Shown: positions 43,563 through 53,622, numbered from the stretch's first letter. The stretch: 64,000 nucleotides of DNA from Myxococcus guangdongensis (GCF_024198255.1 NZ_JAJVKW010000008.1:248001-312000); one strand, 5' to 3'. The notes: generated by a model from the sequence alone, not told the origin. Made by a program: numbers and translations.

Positions 43563-44216
43563 CTACTTCGCGGCCTTGGGGACCTTTTCCCAATCCGCGA
43601 GGAACTTCTTGATGCCCGACTCGGTCAGCGGGTGGTTGGCCAGCTGGGTGATGACGTTGTACGGCAGGGTGGCGACGTGGGCGCCCAGGCGGGCGGACTG
43701 GAGCACGTGCACGGGGTTGCGCACGCTGGCGACGAGCACCTGCGTGTCGAAGTCATAGTTCTGATAAATCTCCAGGATGTTGGCGATGAGCTCCATGCCG
43801 TCCTGGGAGATGTCGTCCAGCCGGCCGACGAAGGGCGACACGTAGGTGGCGCCGGCCTTGGCGCACAGCAGGGCCTGGTTGGCGGAGAAGATGAGGGTGA
43901 CGTTGGTGCGGATGCCCTCGGCGGTGAGCGCCTTGACGGCCTTCACGCCCTCGACGCCCATGGGAATCTTCACCACGACGTTCTTGTGAATCTTGGCCAG
44001 CTGGCGGCCCTCGGCGATGAGCCCTTCGGCGTCCAGGGAGACGGCCTCGGCGCTGATGGGGCCGTCGACGATGGCGCAGATTTCGCGGATGGTCTCCTCG
44101 AGACCGCGGCCGACCTTGGCCAGGAGCGAGGGGTTCGTCGTCACACCGTCCACGCAGCCCATCGCGTGGGCCTTGCGAATCTCCTCCACGTCCGCGCTGT
44201 CGATGAAGAACTTCAT
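43563..44216 (-). CDS. tal: Transaldolase (FSA/TalC-type small form), 217 aa
   Basis: Short transaldolase/fructose-6-phosphate-aldolase class: [39 protein letters not shown] with the Schiff-base Lys (about 85), [23 protein letters not shown] and SVRNPVHV. Length 217 is right for the short MipB/TalC form. Works in the non-oxidative pentose phosphate pathway in the cytosol. Divergent from kdsD, with the 150-bp gap holding both promoters. Confidence 0.95.
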   Translation of the reverse strand: MKFFIDSADVEEIRKAHAMGCVDGVTTNPSLLAKVGRGLEETIREICAIVDGPISAEAVSLDAEGLIAEGRQLAKIHKNVVVKIPMGVEGVKAVKALTAEGIRTNVTLIFSANQALLCAKAGATYVSPFVGRLDDISQDGMELIANILEIYQNYDFDTQVLVASVRNPVHVLQSARLGAHVATLPYNVITQLANHPLTESGIKKFLADWEKVPKAAK

Positions 44217-44366
44217 CTGTTCACTCTCCTGGATGGGCCCGCGAATGAGGGCGAGGGATGGGGTCGGCTCCGAGGGAGCCGGGCGAGCAGGCGCGTAACC
44301 GATGCCCCCCCACGCGTCAAGGGTGGCCCCTGGCGGGAGTGGGAGGTAGAAGGCGAAGCCGTCGCC

Positions 44367-45425
44367 ATGGCCCGCTCCCCACGCTCCGCTGCCAAGAAGC
44401 CCCGTCTGCGCGCCCTCCCCGGCCGCGCCACCCCGGCCCCCACGTCCGAGCTGGACGACGAGGCCCTGCTCGCGTGCGCACGCGACGTGCTGGAGGCGGA
44501 GTCGCGCGCCATCCTCGGCGTGACGGAGAGGTTGGGCGCGCCCTTCGTTCGCGCGGTGCGGCTGGTGCGCGAGTGTCAGGGACAGGTCATCGTGACGGGC
44601 ATGGGGAAGGCGGGCCACATCGGCCAGAAGCTCTCCGCCACGCTCGCGTCCACGGGCGTCCGCTCGGTGTTCCTGCACCCCGCGGAGGCGGTGCATGGCG
44701 ATTTGGGCCGCGTGGCGCGCGGGGACGTCGTCCTCGCGTTGTCGAACAGCGGCTCGACGGAGGAGCTGGTGCGGCTGTTGCCGTCGTTCAAGCGGATGGC
44801 CACGCCGGTCATCGCGTTGACGGCGGACACGCAGAGCCTGCTCGCGCGCGGCTCGGACGTGGTGCTGGAGATTGGGCACATCGAGGAGGCGTGTCCGATG
44901 GGGCTTGTCCCCACGGCGTCCACGGCGGCGCTGCACGCGCTGGGGGACGCGCTCACCATGGCGGTGCTGCGCTCGCGGCCGTTCGGCACGGATGACTACG
45001 CGCTGCTCCATCCAGGTGGGAAGCTGGGCCGCTCGGTGCAGCGCGTGTTCGAGCTGATGCGCACGGGGCCCGCCAACCCGCTGGTGCGCGACACCGCCAC
45101 GCTGTCGGAGGTGGTGGGGGTGATGACGAAGACGCCGGGCCGGCCGGGCGCGGCCTGCGTGGTGGACCGCACGGGGCGGCTGGTGGGCATCTTCACGGAC
45201 GGCGACTTGCGCCGCCGCGTGGAGCAGGGCCTCACCGACTTCAAGATTCAGGTGCGCGACGTGATGGGCAAGCAGCCGCGCTGCGTGACGCCGGAGACGC
45301 TGGCGCTCTCGGCCACCGCGCAGATGCGCGAGCTGAAGGTGGACCAACTGCCCGTGGTGGACGTCGACGGGCGCGCCGTGGGCCTGCTCGACGTGCAGGA
45401 CCTGCTCGCCGCGAAGTTCGTCTGA
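44367..45425 (+). CDS. kdsD: D-arabinose-5-phosphate isomerase (SIS plus two CBS domains), 352 aa
   Basis: SIS domain (about 50-190: [58 protein letters not shown]) followed by a CBS pair (about 230-350: [32 protein letters not shown]). This is the KdsD/GutQ/KpsF architecture, which converts ribulose-5-P to arabinose-5-P for Kdo and lipopolysaccharide synthesis. A 35-residue basic N-terminal extension precedes the SIS domain. ATG 44367 is in frame; a start slightly downstream is possible. Other Kdo genes are not in the window. Confidence 0.93.
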   Translation: MARSPRSAAKKPRLRALPGRATPAPTSELDDEALLACARDVLEAESRAILGVTERLGAPFVRAVRLVRECQGQVIVTGMGKAGHIGQKLSATLASTGVRSVFLHPAEAVHGDLGRVARGDVVLALSNSGSTEELVRLLPSFKRMATPVIALTADTQSLLARGSDVVLEIGHIEEACPMGLVPTASTAALHALGDALTMAVLRSRPFGTDDYALLHPGGKLGRSVQRVFELMRTGPANPLVRDTATLSEVVGVMTKTPGRPGAACVVDRTGRLVGIFTDGDLRRRVEQGLTDFKIQVRDVMGKQPRCVTPETLALSATAQMRELKVDQLPVVDVDGRAVGLLDVQDLLAAKFV

Positions 45426-45749
45426 CGGGCGACGGCGCGCGGACGCTGCCGCTCGCCGACGTGCCCACCGGCTGAGCCTGTGGGTTCGTGCCACCCACGC
45501 GCGCATCGAGGAGCGGTTCGCCGCGCGCGGGCTTGAAAGCACAGCGCCATCACCCCCACTCGGCGGTGCCGCGCCTGCGCAAGCATCGGCATCTCTGAAC
45601 GGTGCGGACGCCCCTGTGTTGCCAGGGTCAACGCACCGCCGAGGCGGGGCGGGCCACAGTGCACATCAGAGCGTCTCGAGACGAGCGGGAGTCCCTGCGC
45701 GACCGCGAGCCATCGCACCGCCTCTCGGCGGTGCGTGCCGTGCTGACGA
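45426..45749. other. 324-bp intergenic region between convergent kdsD and the TPR gene
   Basis: No reading frame here looks coding. It contains the hairpin at 45714-45735 and several GGTGCG/CGCACC-type repeated arms (45601-45610, 45649-45655, 45714-45735) that could pair with one another. I see no tRNA, other RNA gene or mobile-element end. Confidence 0.5.
45714..45735. terminator. Hairpin downstream of the TPR-protein operon
   Basis: A perfect 9-bp stem CGCACCGCC / GGCGGTGCG closes the loop TCTC, 15 bp past the operon's last stop codon. No U-tract. Confidence 0.5.
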
Positions 45750-47114
45750 CTACCGAGACAGCTTCGCCTGGAGGCCGGCCTTGTTGTACTCGGGCGCGTC
45801 GGAGGACAGCTTCTCCCACAGCGCCTTGGCGCCCTTGGCGTCACCCTTCTCGAGGAGCATGTCGCCCAGCTGCTCCACCGACGCCGGGGCCGTCTGCACC
45901 GCCACGCCCCACACGCGCGCGGCCATGGGCCGCCCCAGGCTGACCAGCGCCCAGGCCATGCCCGCCTTCGCGCGGCCGTTCTCCGGCTGGAAGGGCACCA
46001 CGCGCGTGTAGTTGCCGAGCGCCTCCTGGAAGCGCCCCTTCGCCAGGTGCTCCTCGCCCTCCTCCACCAGCTTCGTCAGGCCCTGCTCCAGCTCCGGCGT
46101 ACGCTCGGTGTTCTGCACCGCGTCCACCATCTCCTGCGTCAGCGGACGCGGCGCGTCCTGCGGCGGAGTGGCGGCCAGCGCCTGCGACAACCGGATGCGG
46201 CGATCATCCGCGCGCGCCACGAGCAGCTTCGCGCGCCCACCCGCCTTCACCGTCTCGTCCGCCAGCGTCGACATCCGCTTCGCCGTGGCCGCGCGCGCGG
46301 AGCTCGGGTTGATGGCCAGCACCGCCTCGAAGCCCTCGTGCGCCTGCTTCAGCGCCGCCAGGTCCTCGCCCTTCGTCTCGAACAACACCGAGGAGCGCCC
46401 GTACAGCGCCTCCTCGTGACGGGGCTCCACCTCCAGCACCGCGCCGTACGCCGCCAGCGCCGCCGCCGCGTCCCCGCCCAGGTACAGCGCGTTGGCGCGC
46501 ATGACCCCCGTCTCCAGCGCGGGCTCCAGCGCCGCGCGAGCACAGGCCGCCGCGCCCGCCAAGTCACCCTTCTTCGCGCGCTCGCTCGCCACCTGTCCCA
46601 TCGCGTCCAGCGGCTGCCCCGGCGTGAAGCCACACTTCGCGGCCTCCGCCGTCGGCACCGGCGTCTTGCCCAGCTTCTTCTTCTGCGCCAGGAACAAGTC
46701 GCGCACCGGCTTCGCGCGCTCCTCGGCCTGCTGCAGGTACGTGTCCGCGTCCACGTTGCGACCGTTCACGTAGTAGAGCCGGCCCAGCGACGCGGCGATT
46801 TCGAACGTCTTCTCGCGCCCCTTCAGCCCCTCCGTGGAGTCGAGCTGACGCAGCAGCTCATCCGCGGACGGAGGCGCCTTGCCCGTGCCGGACAGCGGCG
46901 GGTGCCCGGAGGGCAGCGCGTCCGGGGACACCGGCGCACCCGTGGCCTCCTCCTCCAACGGAGGATGGCCTTGCGGCAGCGCGCCGCCCCCGCCCATGGA
47001 CGGCGCGGTGGGGGACGCCTGCGTCCCCGGGGGGACAGGCGGGTGACCAGGGGGCAGCGAAGAGGGCTCGGCGGCGAGCAGCGCCGCGGTGGCCAGGGCC
47101 AGGGAGAGGTTCAT
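45750..47114 (-). CDS. TPR-containing secreted protein with LPxGHPP repeats, 454 aa
   Basis: Signal peptide (about 1-15), then three copies of a LP-x-GHPP motif (at residues about 20, 46 and 67) separated by Pro/Gly/Ala-rich linkers. The rest (about 100-454) consists of TPR-like helices (residues AAALAAYGAVLEVEPRHEEALYG, LGNYTRVVPFQPENGRAKAGMAWAL). TPR arrays mediate protein contacts; the GHP repeats might bind a metal or haem-like ligand, but this is a guess. Start ATG 47114 overlaps the folK stop by four bases (ATGA), so this is the last gene of the dap operon. Family not recognised beyond TPR. Confidence 0.8.
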   Translation of the reverse strand: MNLSLALATAALLAAEPSSLPPGHPPVPPGTQASPTAPSMGGGGALPQGHPPLEEEATGAPVSPDALPSGHPPLSGTGKAPPSADELLRQLDSTEGLKGREKTFEIAASLGRLYYVNGRNVDADTYLQQAEERAKPVRDLFLAQKKKLGKTPVPTAEAAKCGFTPGQPLDAMGQVASERAKKGDLAGAAACARAALEPALETGVMRANALYLGGDAAAALAAYGAVLEVEPRHEEALYGRSSVLFETKGEDLAALKQAHEGFEAVLAINPSSARAATAKRMSTLADETVKAGGRAKLLVARADDRRIRLSQALAATPPQDAPRPLTQEMVDAVQNTERTPELEQGLTKLVEEGEEHLAKGRFQEALGNYTRVVPFQPENGRAKAGMAWALVSLGRPMAARVWGVAVQTAPASVEQLGDMLLEKGDAKGAKALWEKLSSDAPEYNKAGLQAKLSR

Positions 47115-47635
47115 GTCTCGTTGCTCGGCAGGCTCGCTTCGGGCCACCAGGTGGCTTCACTCCTGCGGACATCCTGCGGGGCGAGTTTCCCGAGGAGCTC
47201 CTTCACCGTCGTCCCCAACACGGGGTGCAGCAGGTCCGGCGCCAGCTCCGCCAACGGCTCCAGCGCGAAGCGACGCTTGTGCAGTTCCAGATGCGGCACC
47301 TGGAGGTGCGGGTCCGCCACCACCTGTCCCTCCCAGAAGAGGATGTCCAGGTCGATGGTGCGCGGGCCCCAGTGCTGCTCACGGCGCCGGCCCAGGTCCT
47401 TTTCAATCTGCTGGAGGATGACCAACAGGCGCTGCGGCGACAGCCCGCAGTCCAGGGCCACCACCGCGTTGAGATAGCGCGGCTGCGGCGGCCCGACGGG
47501 GGCGCTGTCGAAAAGAGAGGAACAACGAAGCACCGCCACCGCATCGATGCGGGACAGCGCGGTGAGGGCGGCGACCAGGTGGGACTCGCGGTCCCCCTCG
47601 TTCGAGCCCAACCCGACGTAGACGATGGTGCTCAC
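47111..47635 (-). CDS. folK: 2-amino-4-hydroxy-6-hydroxymethyldihydropteridine diphosphokinase, 174 aa
   Basis: Pyrophosphokinase of folate synthesis, transferring diphosphate from ATP to hydroxymethyl-dihydropterin. Start [20 protein letters not shown], the pterin-binding SSLFDSAPVGPPQPRYLNAV and WGPRTIDLDILFW (metal DxD) are all present, followed by LHKRRFALEPLAELAPDLLHP. Length 174 is usual. Its start overlaps the FAH gene stop and its stop overlaps the TPR gene start (both ATGA). Placement in a lysine operon is unusual, and folP is not in the window. Confidence 0.97.
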   Translation of the reverse strand: MSTIVYVGLGSNEGDRESHLVAALTALSRIDAVAVLRCSSLFDSAPVGPPQPRYLNAVVALDCGLSPQRLLVILQQIEKDLGRRREQHWGPRTIDLDILFWEGQVVADPHLQVPHLELHKRRFALEPLAELAPDLLHPVLGTTVKELLGKLAPQDVRRSEATWWPEASLPSNET

Positions 47636-48405
47636 GGCTCCAGCTCAACTGGATTGAGCAGCGTCCCGATTCCCTCGATTTCCACTTCAACCGAGTCGCC
47701 GGCCGCAAGCTTCCCCACTCCCGAGGGCGTGCCGGTGGAAATCATGTCCCCCGGCAGCAGCGTCATGATGTGGGAGATGAAGGACACCAGCCGGGCGGGG
47801 CTGAACACCATGTCGGAGGTGCGGCTGTCCTGGCGCACCTGCCCGTTCACCCGGCAGGAAATCTGGAGGTCGGCGGGCGACAGGCCCGTCACCGCCCACG
47901 GCCCCGCGCACGCGAAGGTGTCGTAGCCCTTGGCGCGCGTGTGCTGCGTCTCGCGCTTCTGGATGTCTCGCGCGGTGACGTCGTTGAAGCACGTCAGGCC
48001 CCAGATGGCGCGCGCGGCCGTCATCTCGTCGGCGTTCTTGAGCTTCTCGCCGATGACGAGCGCCAGCTCCGCCTCGAAGTGCACCTCCTGGCTCGCCTTG
48101 GGGATGCGGATGGGCGAGCGGGGGCCGTTGAGCGCGGTGGAGGGCTTGGTGAAGATGAGCGGCTCGACGGGGACGGGCTTGCCCATCTCCTCCGCGTGCT
48201 TGCGGTAGTTCTGGCCGATGCAGACGACCTTCGACGCGTCCGCCGGCACCAGCAGCGTCACCGCGGACAGCGAGCGGCGGATGCCCGTGTCCTTCACGCC
48301 GGCCAACCAGGGCGCCGAGGAGAGCACCACCACCTCGGTGCCCTCGACACGGCCGTGGTGCGCACGGCCCTCGTAGAGGAAGCGGCAGTAGCGGGCGGTC
48401 GTCAT
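47632..48405 (-). CDS. Fumarylacetoacetate-hydrolase family protein, 257 aa
   Basis: FAH fold: [43 protein letters not shown] (metal Glu pair HFExE), [27 protein letters not shown] and [14 protein letters not shown]. Members cleave C-C bonds in keto-acid products (e.g. fumarylpyruvate, 2-keto-3-deoxy-aldonates) or act as oxaloacetate decarboxylases. The true substrate is not obvious; it may process a pyruvate/oxaloacetate-derived compound. Its start overlaps the dapB stop and its stop overlaps folK, so all are translated from one mRNA. Confidence 0.93.
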   Translation of the reverse strand: MTTARYCRFLYEGRAHHGRVEGTEVVVLSSAPWLAGVKDTGIRRSLSAVTLLVPADASKVVCIGQNYRKHAEEMGKPVPVEPLIFTKPSTALNGPRSPIRIPKASQEVHFEAELALVIGEKLKNADEMTAARAIWGLTCFNDVTARDIQKRETQHTRAKGYDTFACAGPWAVTGLSPADLQISCRVNGQVRQDSRTSDMVFSPARLVSFISHIMTLLPGDMISTGTPSGVGKLAAGDSVEVEIEGIGTLLNPVELEP

Positions 48406-49217
48406 GGTGTCCCCTGGAAGCCGAGCACGTCGGCCATGTCATACAGCCCCGGAGGGCGGCCCACCACCCAGCGCGCTGCGCGCAGCGCCCCCAGCCCGAA
48501 CTGGTCGCGGCTGGTTGCCCGGTGCGTCAGCTCGATGCGCTCGCCCTCGCCGAAGAAGTACACGGTGTGCTCACCCACCACATCCCCCCCGCGCAGCGTC
48601 TGCACGCCAATCTCGCTCGGAGGGCGCGCGCCAATCTGCCCGTGGCGCGCGAACGTCAGGTCGTCCTGCGTGCGGCCCAGCGCGGAGGCGAGCACCTCCG
48701 CCAGCCGCAGCGCCGTGCCGCTGGGCGCGTCCTTCTTCATCCGGTGGTGCGCCTCCAGCACCTCCACGTCGAAGCCCGGGCCCAACACGCGCGCCAGCTC
48801 CGACGCCACGCGGATGACCAGGTTGACGCCCACGGACATGTTCGGCGCGGCGACGATGGGCACCTGCTTCGCGCACGCGGCCAGCTCGAGCGACGCCTCC
48901 GGCGAGAAGCCCGTGGAGCCGCACACGAAGGCCACGCCGCGCTCGGCGCACGCCTTCGCGTGGGCCACGCTGACCTCCGCGCTGGTGAAGTCGATGACCA
49001 CGTCCGCCTTCGCCGCATCCAGCGCGCGGCCCAGGTCGTCCGACACCTGCACCTCGAGCGCGCCGATGCGCGCCGCCAGCCCCGCGTCCAGCCCCACCGA
49101 GGCGCTGCCGGGGCGCTCCGTGGCGCCCACGACCTGGAGGTCCTCCGCGTCGCGCGACAGCCGCAGGAGCGTGCTGCCCATGCGGCCGGTGATGCCGGTG
49201 ATGACGGTGCGAATCAT
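48402..49217 (-). CDS. dapB: 4-hydroxy-tetrahydrodipicolinate reductase, 271 aa
   Basis: NAD(P)H-dependent reductase of the diaminopimelate/lysine pathway. Rossmann motif [13 protein letters not shown] (7-19), [32 protein letters not shown], and the catalytic-loop [16 protein letters not shown] with the His/Lys pair; [27 protein letters not shown] follows. Length and motifs are canonical. Order in the operon is lysA-dapA-dapB-FAH-folK. Starts 51 bp after dapA. Confidence 0.97.
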   Translation of the reverse strand: MIRTVITGITGRMGSTLLRLSRDAEDLQVVGATERPGSASVGLDAGLAARIGALEVQVSDDLGRALDAAKADVVIDFTSAEVSVAHAKACAERGVAFVCGSTGFSPEASLELAACAKQVPIVAAPNMSVGVNLVIRVASELARVLGPGFDVEVLEAHHRMKKDAPSGTALRLAEVLASALGRTQDDLTFARHGQIGARPPSEIGVQTLRGGDVVGEHTVYFFGEGERIELTHRATSRDQFGLGALRAARWVVGRPPGLYDMADVLGFQGTP

Positions 49218-49268
49218 GGTGGGCCGCGGCTCCTGGCGTGTCGTGGCGGGTGACGCTCGGGCGGATGC

Positions 49269-50156
49269 TCAGTGCTTCAACAGGCCCAGCTGGCGCAGCT
49301 CCTCGGCGAGCTTCGTCGCGTTGGGCTCCGTCATGGGCACCAGCGGCAGCCGCACCTCCGGCCCGAAGAGCCCCAACAGGTGCAGGCCCCACTTCACGGG
49401 GATGGGGCTCGACTCCACGAAGAGCAGCCGGTGGAGGTTGTTGAGCTTCACCTGGAGCTCGCGCGCCTTGGCGAAGTCGCCGGCCCGCGCGGACGCCACC
49501 AGGTCCGCCATCATCCGGGGCGCCACGTTGGAGGACACGGAGATGACGCCCTTGCCACCGCAGGCGATGAAGGGCAGCACGGTGAAGTCGTCACCGGACA
49601 GGAGCGTCAGCCGCTCGCCGCACTTCTCCAGGATGTCCACCGCCCGGGCCATGTTGCCGGTGGCCTCCTTGATGGCCACCACCTCCGGGAAGTCGCACAG
49701 CCGCTGCACCGTCTCCGGCAGCAGGTCCACGCCGGTGCGACCGGGGACGTTGTACGCGATGATGGGGAAGCCCGGGTGGGCGCGCGCCACCGCGCGGAAG
49801 TGCTCCACCAGGCCCGTCTGCGTGGGCTTGTTGTAGTACGGCGTGACGATGAGCGTGCCGTCCGCGCCCGCGTCCCGCACGCGCGCCACGCTCTCGATGA
49901 CTTCGGCGGTGTTGTTGGAGCCCGCGCCGCCCACCACCAGGGCCCGGCCCTTCGACTCCTCCACCACCACGCGCACCGCGCGGGCGCGCTCGTCCGCGGA
50001 CATGGTGACCGACTCGCCCGTGGTGCCCATGGGGATGAGCACGCGGGTGCCGCCCTCGATTTGCTGCCGCACCAGGGCCCGGTAGGCCGACTCGTCGAGC
50101 GCGCCGTTGCGGAACGGGGTGGCCAACGCCGTCATGGAGCCTTCGAAGGTCTTCAT
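49269..50156 (-). CDS. dapA: 4-hydroxy-tetrahydrodipicolinate synthase, 295 aa
   Basis: Class I aldolase joining pyruvate and aspartate semialdehyde. Phosphate/carboxylate motif MGTTGESVTM (about 43-52), YYNKPTQTGL with the active-site Tyr, YNVPGRTGVDLLPET, and the Schiff-base Lys in VVAIKEATGN (about 163). C-terminal helices are normal. Starts 16 bp past lysA and ends 51 bp before dapB. Feedback inhibition by lysine is common in this family but not shown by sequence. Confidence 0.97.
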   Translation of the reverse strand: MKTFEGSMTALATPFRNGALDESAYRALVRQQIEGGTRVLIPMGTTGESVTMSADERARAVRVVVEESKGRALVVGGAGSNNTAEVIESVARVRDAGADGTLIVTPYYNKPTQTGLVEHFRAVARAHPGFPIIAYNVPGRTGVDLLPETVQRLCDFPEVVAIKEATGNMARAVDILEKCGERLTLLSGDDFTVLPFIACGGKGVISVSSNVAPRMMADLVASARAGDFAKARELQVKLNNLHRLLFVESSPIPVKWGLHLLGLFGPEVRLPLVPMTEPNATKLAEELRQLGLLKH

Positions 50157-50172
50157 GCCGGCGCTTATATGT

Positions 50173-51414
50173 TCAGGCCCGCTCGCCGCGCCAGAGATCC
50201 TCGGTGCGCTCGCGCTCGCGCACCACCCGCCAGGCCGACTCGGCCACCAGCACCTCCGCCGGACGGGGGCGGGAGTTGTAATTGGAAGCCATGCTCATGC
50301 CGTAAGCCCCGGCGCTGAGGAAGGCATACAGCTCGCCTGGCTGGGGGAGGACCAGGGGGCGCGCCTTGGCCAGCACGTCGGTGGACTCACACACCGGCCC
50401 CACCACATCCACCTCCACTTCCTTGCCCCGCCGCTTCACCAGCGGGACGAAGCCGTGGTGGGCCTCGTAGAGGGCGGGCCGCAGCAAGTCGTTCATGCCC
50501 GCGTCGACGATGGCGAAGCGCCTGGCCGGCGTCAGCTTGCGGTACAGCACGCGCGTGAGCAGCACGCCCGCGTTGCCCACCAGGGAGCGCCCCGGCTCCA
50601 GCACCAGCCGCGCGCCCGTGTCCTTCGTGGCCGCGAGCACCACGCGCGCGTACTCCTCCACCGACGGGGGCGTCTCGTCCGTGTACGTGATGCCCAGCCC
50701 GCCGCCCACGTCCAGGTACTCCAGAGGGTGCTTGCGCGCCTTGAGCTCGCGGTACAGCCCCGCGACCTTGGTGAGCGCCGCGCGCACCGGCGAGCTCTGC
50801 GTGAGCTGCGAGCCAATGTGACAGTCCAGGCCCGCGGCCCTGAGGCCCTTCATCTTCTTGGAGCGCTCGTACAGCGCCACCGCCTCCTCGAAGGGCACAC
50901 CGAACTTGGACGTCTTGAGGCCCGTGGCGATGTAGCGGTGCGTGCGCGCGTCCACCTCCGGATTCACGCGCAGGGCGAACGGCGCCTTCTTCCCGAGCCG
51001 CCGGCCCACCGCGTCCAGCGCCTCCAGCTCCTCGGCGCTCTCCACGTTGAACAGGAGGAGGCCCGCGTCCAGCGCGGCCGCCATCTCCTCCGGCGTCTTG
51101 CCCACGCCCGCGAACACCGTCTTCGCGGCCTCGCCGCCCGCCTGCCGCACGCGGGCCAGCTCTCCGCCGGAGACGATGTCGAAGCCCCCGCCCAGCCCCG
51201 CGAACAGCCGCAGGATGGAGAGGTTGGAGTTGGCCTTCACCGAGTAGCAGATGAGCGGCCGGGCCTCGCCGAAGGCGTCGACGACGGCGCCGAAGTGCCC
51301 GGTGAGCGCCGCGGTGGAATAGACGTAGGTGGGCGTGCCCACCGCGTCCGCGATGGCGGGCAGCGGCACGCCTTCCGCGTGCAGCACGCCCTTTCGAAAG
51401 GTGAAGAAGCTCAC
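50173..51414 (-). CDS. lysA: Diaminopimelate decarboxylase, 413 aa
   Basis: PLP-dependent fold-III decarboxylase converting meso-DAP to lysine. PLP Lys in YSVKANSN (about 58), [29 protein letters not shown] (glycine-rich PLP-phosphate motif), [11 protein letters not shown], and [10 protein letters not shown] with the substrate Cys, then [17 protein letters not shown]. It starts with GTG 51414, whose first bases overlap the stop of the lptM gene (GTGA), the clearest start. Fourth from the operon's right end. Confidence 0.97.
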   Translation of the reverse strand: MSFFTFRKGVLHAEGVPLPAIADAVGTPTYVYSTAALTGHFGAVVDAFGEARPLICYSVKANSNLSILRLFAGLGGGFDIVSGGELARVRQAGGEAAKTVFAGVGKTPEEMAAALDAGLLLFNVESAEELEALDAVGRRLGKKAPFALRVNPEVDARTHRYIATGLKTSKFGVPFEEAVALYERSKKMKGLRAAGLDCHIGSQLTQSSPVRAALTKVAGLYRELKARKHPLEYLDVGGGLGITYTDETPPSVEEYARVVLAATKDTGARLVLEPGRSLVGNAGVLLTRVLYRKLTPARRFAIVDAGMNDLLRPALYEAHHGFVPLVKRRGKEVEVDVVGPVCESTDVLAKARPLVLPQPGELYAFLSAGAYGMSMASNYNSRPRPAEVLVAESAWRVVRERERTEDLWRGERA

Positions 51415-51656
51415 GGGACTCCGGCGTCCGCGTCGGTGGTGGTGGTCGGCGTCACCACGCCACCATCCGTCGTCGGCGACACGGAGGGCCCGGTGGGCGC
51501 CACCGTCGTCGGCGCGGTGTCCGACGGCGGAGGAGGCGTCTCCGTCGCCGGCGCGCTCGGCGCCAGCGGCGGCTTGGGCGCGCCCTTGATGCCACACGCC
51601 ACCATCCCCAGCACGAGGAGGGCGGCGATGCTCGGCGAAGCGAGGGCGCGCTTCAT
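51411..51656 (-). CDS. lptM: Small lipoprotein, LptM/YifL-like, 81 aa
   Basis: Short lipoprotein with signal peptide and lipobox (LGMVAC), Cys21 being acylated. Immediately after it comes GIKGAPKPP, close to the CGLKGPLYFP-type mature N-terminus of LptM, a small lipoprotein that aids assembly of the LptD LPS translocon; many bacteria place this gene next to lysA or dapF. The remaining 50 residues are Thr/Pro/Ser-rich and disordered. ATG 51656 lies 2 bp past the upstream OM protein gene. It is too short for family assignment to be certain. Confidence 0.72.
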   Translation of the reverse strand: MKRALASPSIAALLVLGMVACGIKGAPKPPLAPSAPATETPPPPSDTAPTTVAPTGPSVSPTTDGGVVTPTTTTDADAGVP

Positions 51657-51658
51657 GA

Positions 51659-53494
51659 TTAGAACTTCACGCCCAGCCAGCCGCGGATGGTGTGCGGCGT
51701 CTCCAGGTCCCGACGCAGCACCTCCTGGTACTGCTGCAGGCCGCTCATCGGGAAGAGGATGCCGTAGGCGAGGCCCGCGATGAAGCCGTCCTCGGTGGTG
51801 TAGTCCACGCCCGCGTTGAGCTCGATGCCCAGCGACTTGCTGGTGAACGACGGCGTCGACTCCGCGTAGAGCGCCTGCGAGTAGATGACCCGGCCGTACA
51901 CGTCGATGCCCGGCGCCACCGCGTACTTCACGGACGGGCGGATGTAGAACGCGTCGGTGATGCCGCCGATGAGCTGGCGCCACAGGATGAGGTCCACGCG
52001 GTAGTCGCGGTTGAAGCGGAAGTTGCGGATGGCGTCATCCGCGCAGCCGCCCGCGTCGCAGCGGTACTGGGGACCTTCCACGTCGCCCGGCTGCGTGTAG
52101 TTGTTGGGGCCGTTCGGGTTGCCGGAGCCGGTGCGGCCCGGGTAGTTGCCGAAGCCCGGCGCCTTGTCACCGGAGGCGAAGCCCAGCTCCAGGCCCACCG
52201 TCAGCTTGTTCTCCACCGCCTTCACCTCACCCTGCAGCACGCCGCCGAACTGGGCCACGCGCAGGCTGGGGTCCGCCATCGACTCGTTCAGGCTGAGGCC
52301 GCGGCTGTTGATGCTGCCGAGCACCGCCGCCAGCTCCATCTCGATGCGCCAGGAGCGCTCCTCGTAGCGCAGCCAGAAGTCCGGGACGTACAGCTTGGCG
52401 TCGCGGGGGATGAAGCTCACCTGCCCCGTCGTGTCGTTGGTGATGTCCTGGTAGTTCTGCGTGCGGTAGGTGAAGTGCAGGCCGTACTGGAGCACACCCT
52501 GGTTGTTGTCGAGCTTGGAGCGGATCTGCGCGTCCGTGTCCCGGCGGGCGATGGCGAGCACCCAGCTGTGGGCGTCATCGGCCTGCGTCAGATCCACCGG
52601 CTCACCCTGGGCGCCGGAGCGGTACACCGAGCCCTCGGAGTTGAAGTCCAGCATCGGCGTGACGTACCAGCCGGCGAACGGCTCGGTGACGAACTGGATG
52701 CGGTCCACCGTGTCGCCGAAGTCGCAGTCGAAGCAGTTGCCGTCGTTGCGCAGCATGCCCAGGCCCCAGTGGCTGCCCATGCGGCCGAAGCGCAGGATGC
52801 CCACCGGCGTGTTCACCTCGCCGTAGGCGCGGCGCAGCTTGATGGAGTCCGACAGCGTGTTGCCCAGGGACTCCTGGTCCTCGGAGAAGATGGTGAAGAC
52901 GTTGCGCGTGTCACCCGGGTAGAGCGTGTCCGGCGTGGAGCCGAGCACCAGGTTGTCCAGGCCGTCCACCTGCAGCTTGATCTTCACCTGCTCGGACACG
53001 TTGAACGTGGGGTCCAGGCGCAGGCGCATGGTGGCGAACGACTGGGTGTTCGCCGACACGCGCGAGGAGCGCGGGAAGAGGTCCTGCCCCGGAATCGTGG
53101 CGGGCAGCCGGCCCAGGTCGAACTTGTAGAAGAGCGTGGGGCGCAGGCGGAAGTAGCCGTCGAGCTGGAAGACCTCCAGCTTGCGCTTCTCCTCGGGGTA
53201 CTCCTCGCTCCACTCCTCGCCGTTGAGGGACTGCTTGGCGGCCTCGGCGCGAATCTCTCCGCGCAGCTCCTGCTTGGTGGCCTCCAGGTCGTCCTGGGTG
53301 ACCGTCTCACCCGCGGGCACGGCGGCGGGCTGGGCGGCGGCGGGCTGCTCGGGGGAGGCGGCCGGAGCCTCGGGGGCGGGGGCGGGCGCGGCCTCCGCGG
53401 GCGCGGGCGCGGGCGGAGGCGTGCCCCCGGCGGGCACCTGGGCGGTGGCCGTGGAGGAAGCGACGAGCAGCGCCGCCAGCAGGACGTGAGACAT
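51659..53494 (-). CDS. Outer-membrane beta-barrel protein, 611 aa, leader of the dap operon
   Basis: Signal peptide (about 1-18) and a Pro/Ala-rich linker to about residue 60, then a short Glu/Lys-rich helix (LEATKQELRGEIRAEAAKQ). After that, a long region (about 105-611) with alternating strand-like segments rich in aromatic residues and a terminal Phe (GWLGVKF), matching a large beta-barrel. It has two CxxC-like Cys pairs in loops (NCFDCDF; YRCDAGGCAD). I recall large myxobacterial OM proteins of this kind but cannot assign substrate or function. Start ATG 53494 is right at the signal peptide. It is the first gene of the leftward operon of eight genes ending at 45750. Confidence 0.78.
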   Translation of the reverse strand: MSHVLLAALLVASSTATAQVPAGGTPPPAPAPAEAAPAPAPEAPAASPEQPAAAQPAAVPAGETVTQDDLEATKQELRGEIRAEAAKQSLNGEEWSEEYPEEKRKLEVFQLDGYFRLRPTLFYKFDLGRLPATIPGQDLFPRSSRVSANTQSFATMRLRLDPTFNVSEQVKIKLQVDGLDNLVLGSTPDTLYPGDTRNVFTIFSEDQESLGNTLSDSIKLRRAYGEVNTPVGILRFGRMGSHWGLGMLRNDGNCFDCDFGDTVDRIQFVTEPFAGWYVTPMLDFNSEGSVYRSGAQGEPVDLTQADDAHSWVLAIARRDTDAQIRSKLDNNQGVLQYGLHFTYRTQNYQDITNDTTGQVSFIPRDAKLYVPDFWLRYEERSWRIEMELAAVLGSINSRGLSLNESMADPSLRVAQFGGVLQGEVKAVENKLTVGLELGFASGDKAPGFGNYPGRTGSGNPNGPNNYTQPGDVEGPQYRCDAGGCADDAIRNFRFNRDYRVDLILWRQLIGGITDAFYIRPSVKYAVAPGIDVYGRVIYSQALYAESTPSFTSKSLGIELNAGVDYTTEDGFIAGLAYGILFPMSGLQQYQEVLRRDLETPHTIRGWLGVKF

Positions 53495-53622
53495 GGGCAA
53501 CGATCTCCAGGGCCGCTCAGGGCGGCCGGGTCGGAAAGGCGGGCGATTCAAGCCATGGGACAGGGGGGTGTCAACGCCAACCGGGACGTCGGTTCGCGCC
53601 GTTGACGACAGGACGCCCGGGG

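Noticed and set aside
43563-45542. Transaldolase read as a 659-aa protein
   Set aside because: The extension covers kdsD on the other strand and is low-complexity; the true start is [13 protein letters not shown] at 44216.
47770-49836. A 688-codon plus-strand frame opposite FAH, dapB and dapA
   Set aside because: Antisense to three clearly conserved enzymes and not a plausible protein.
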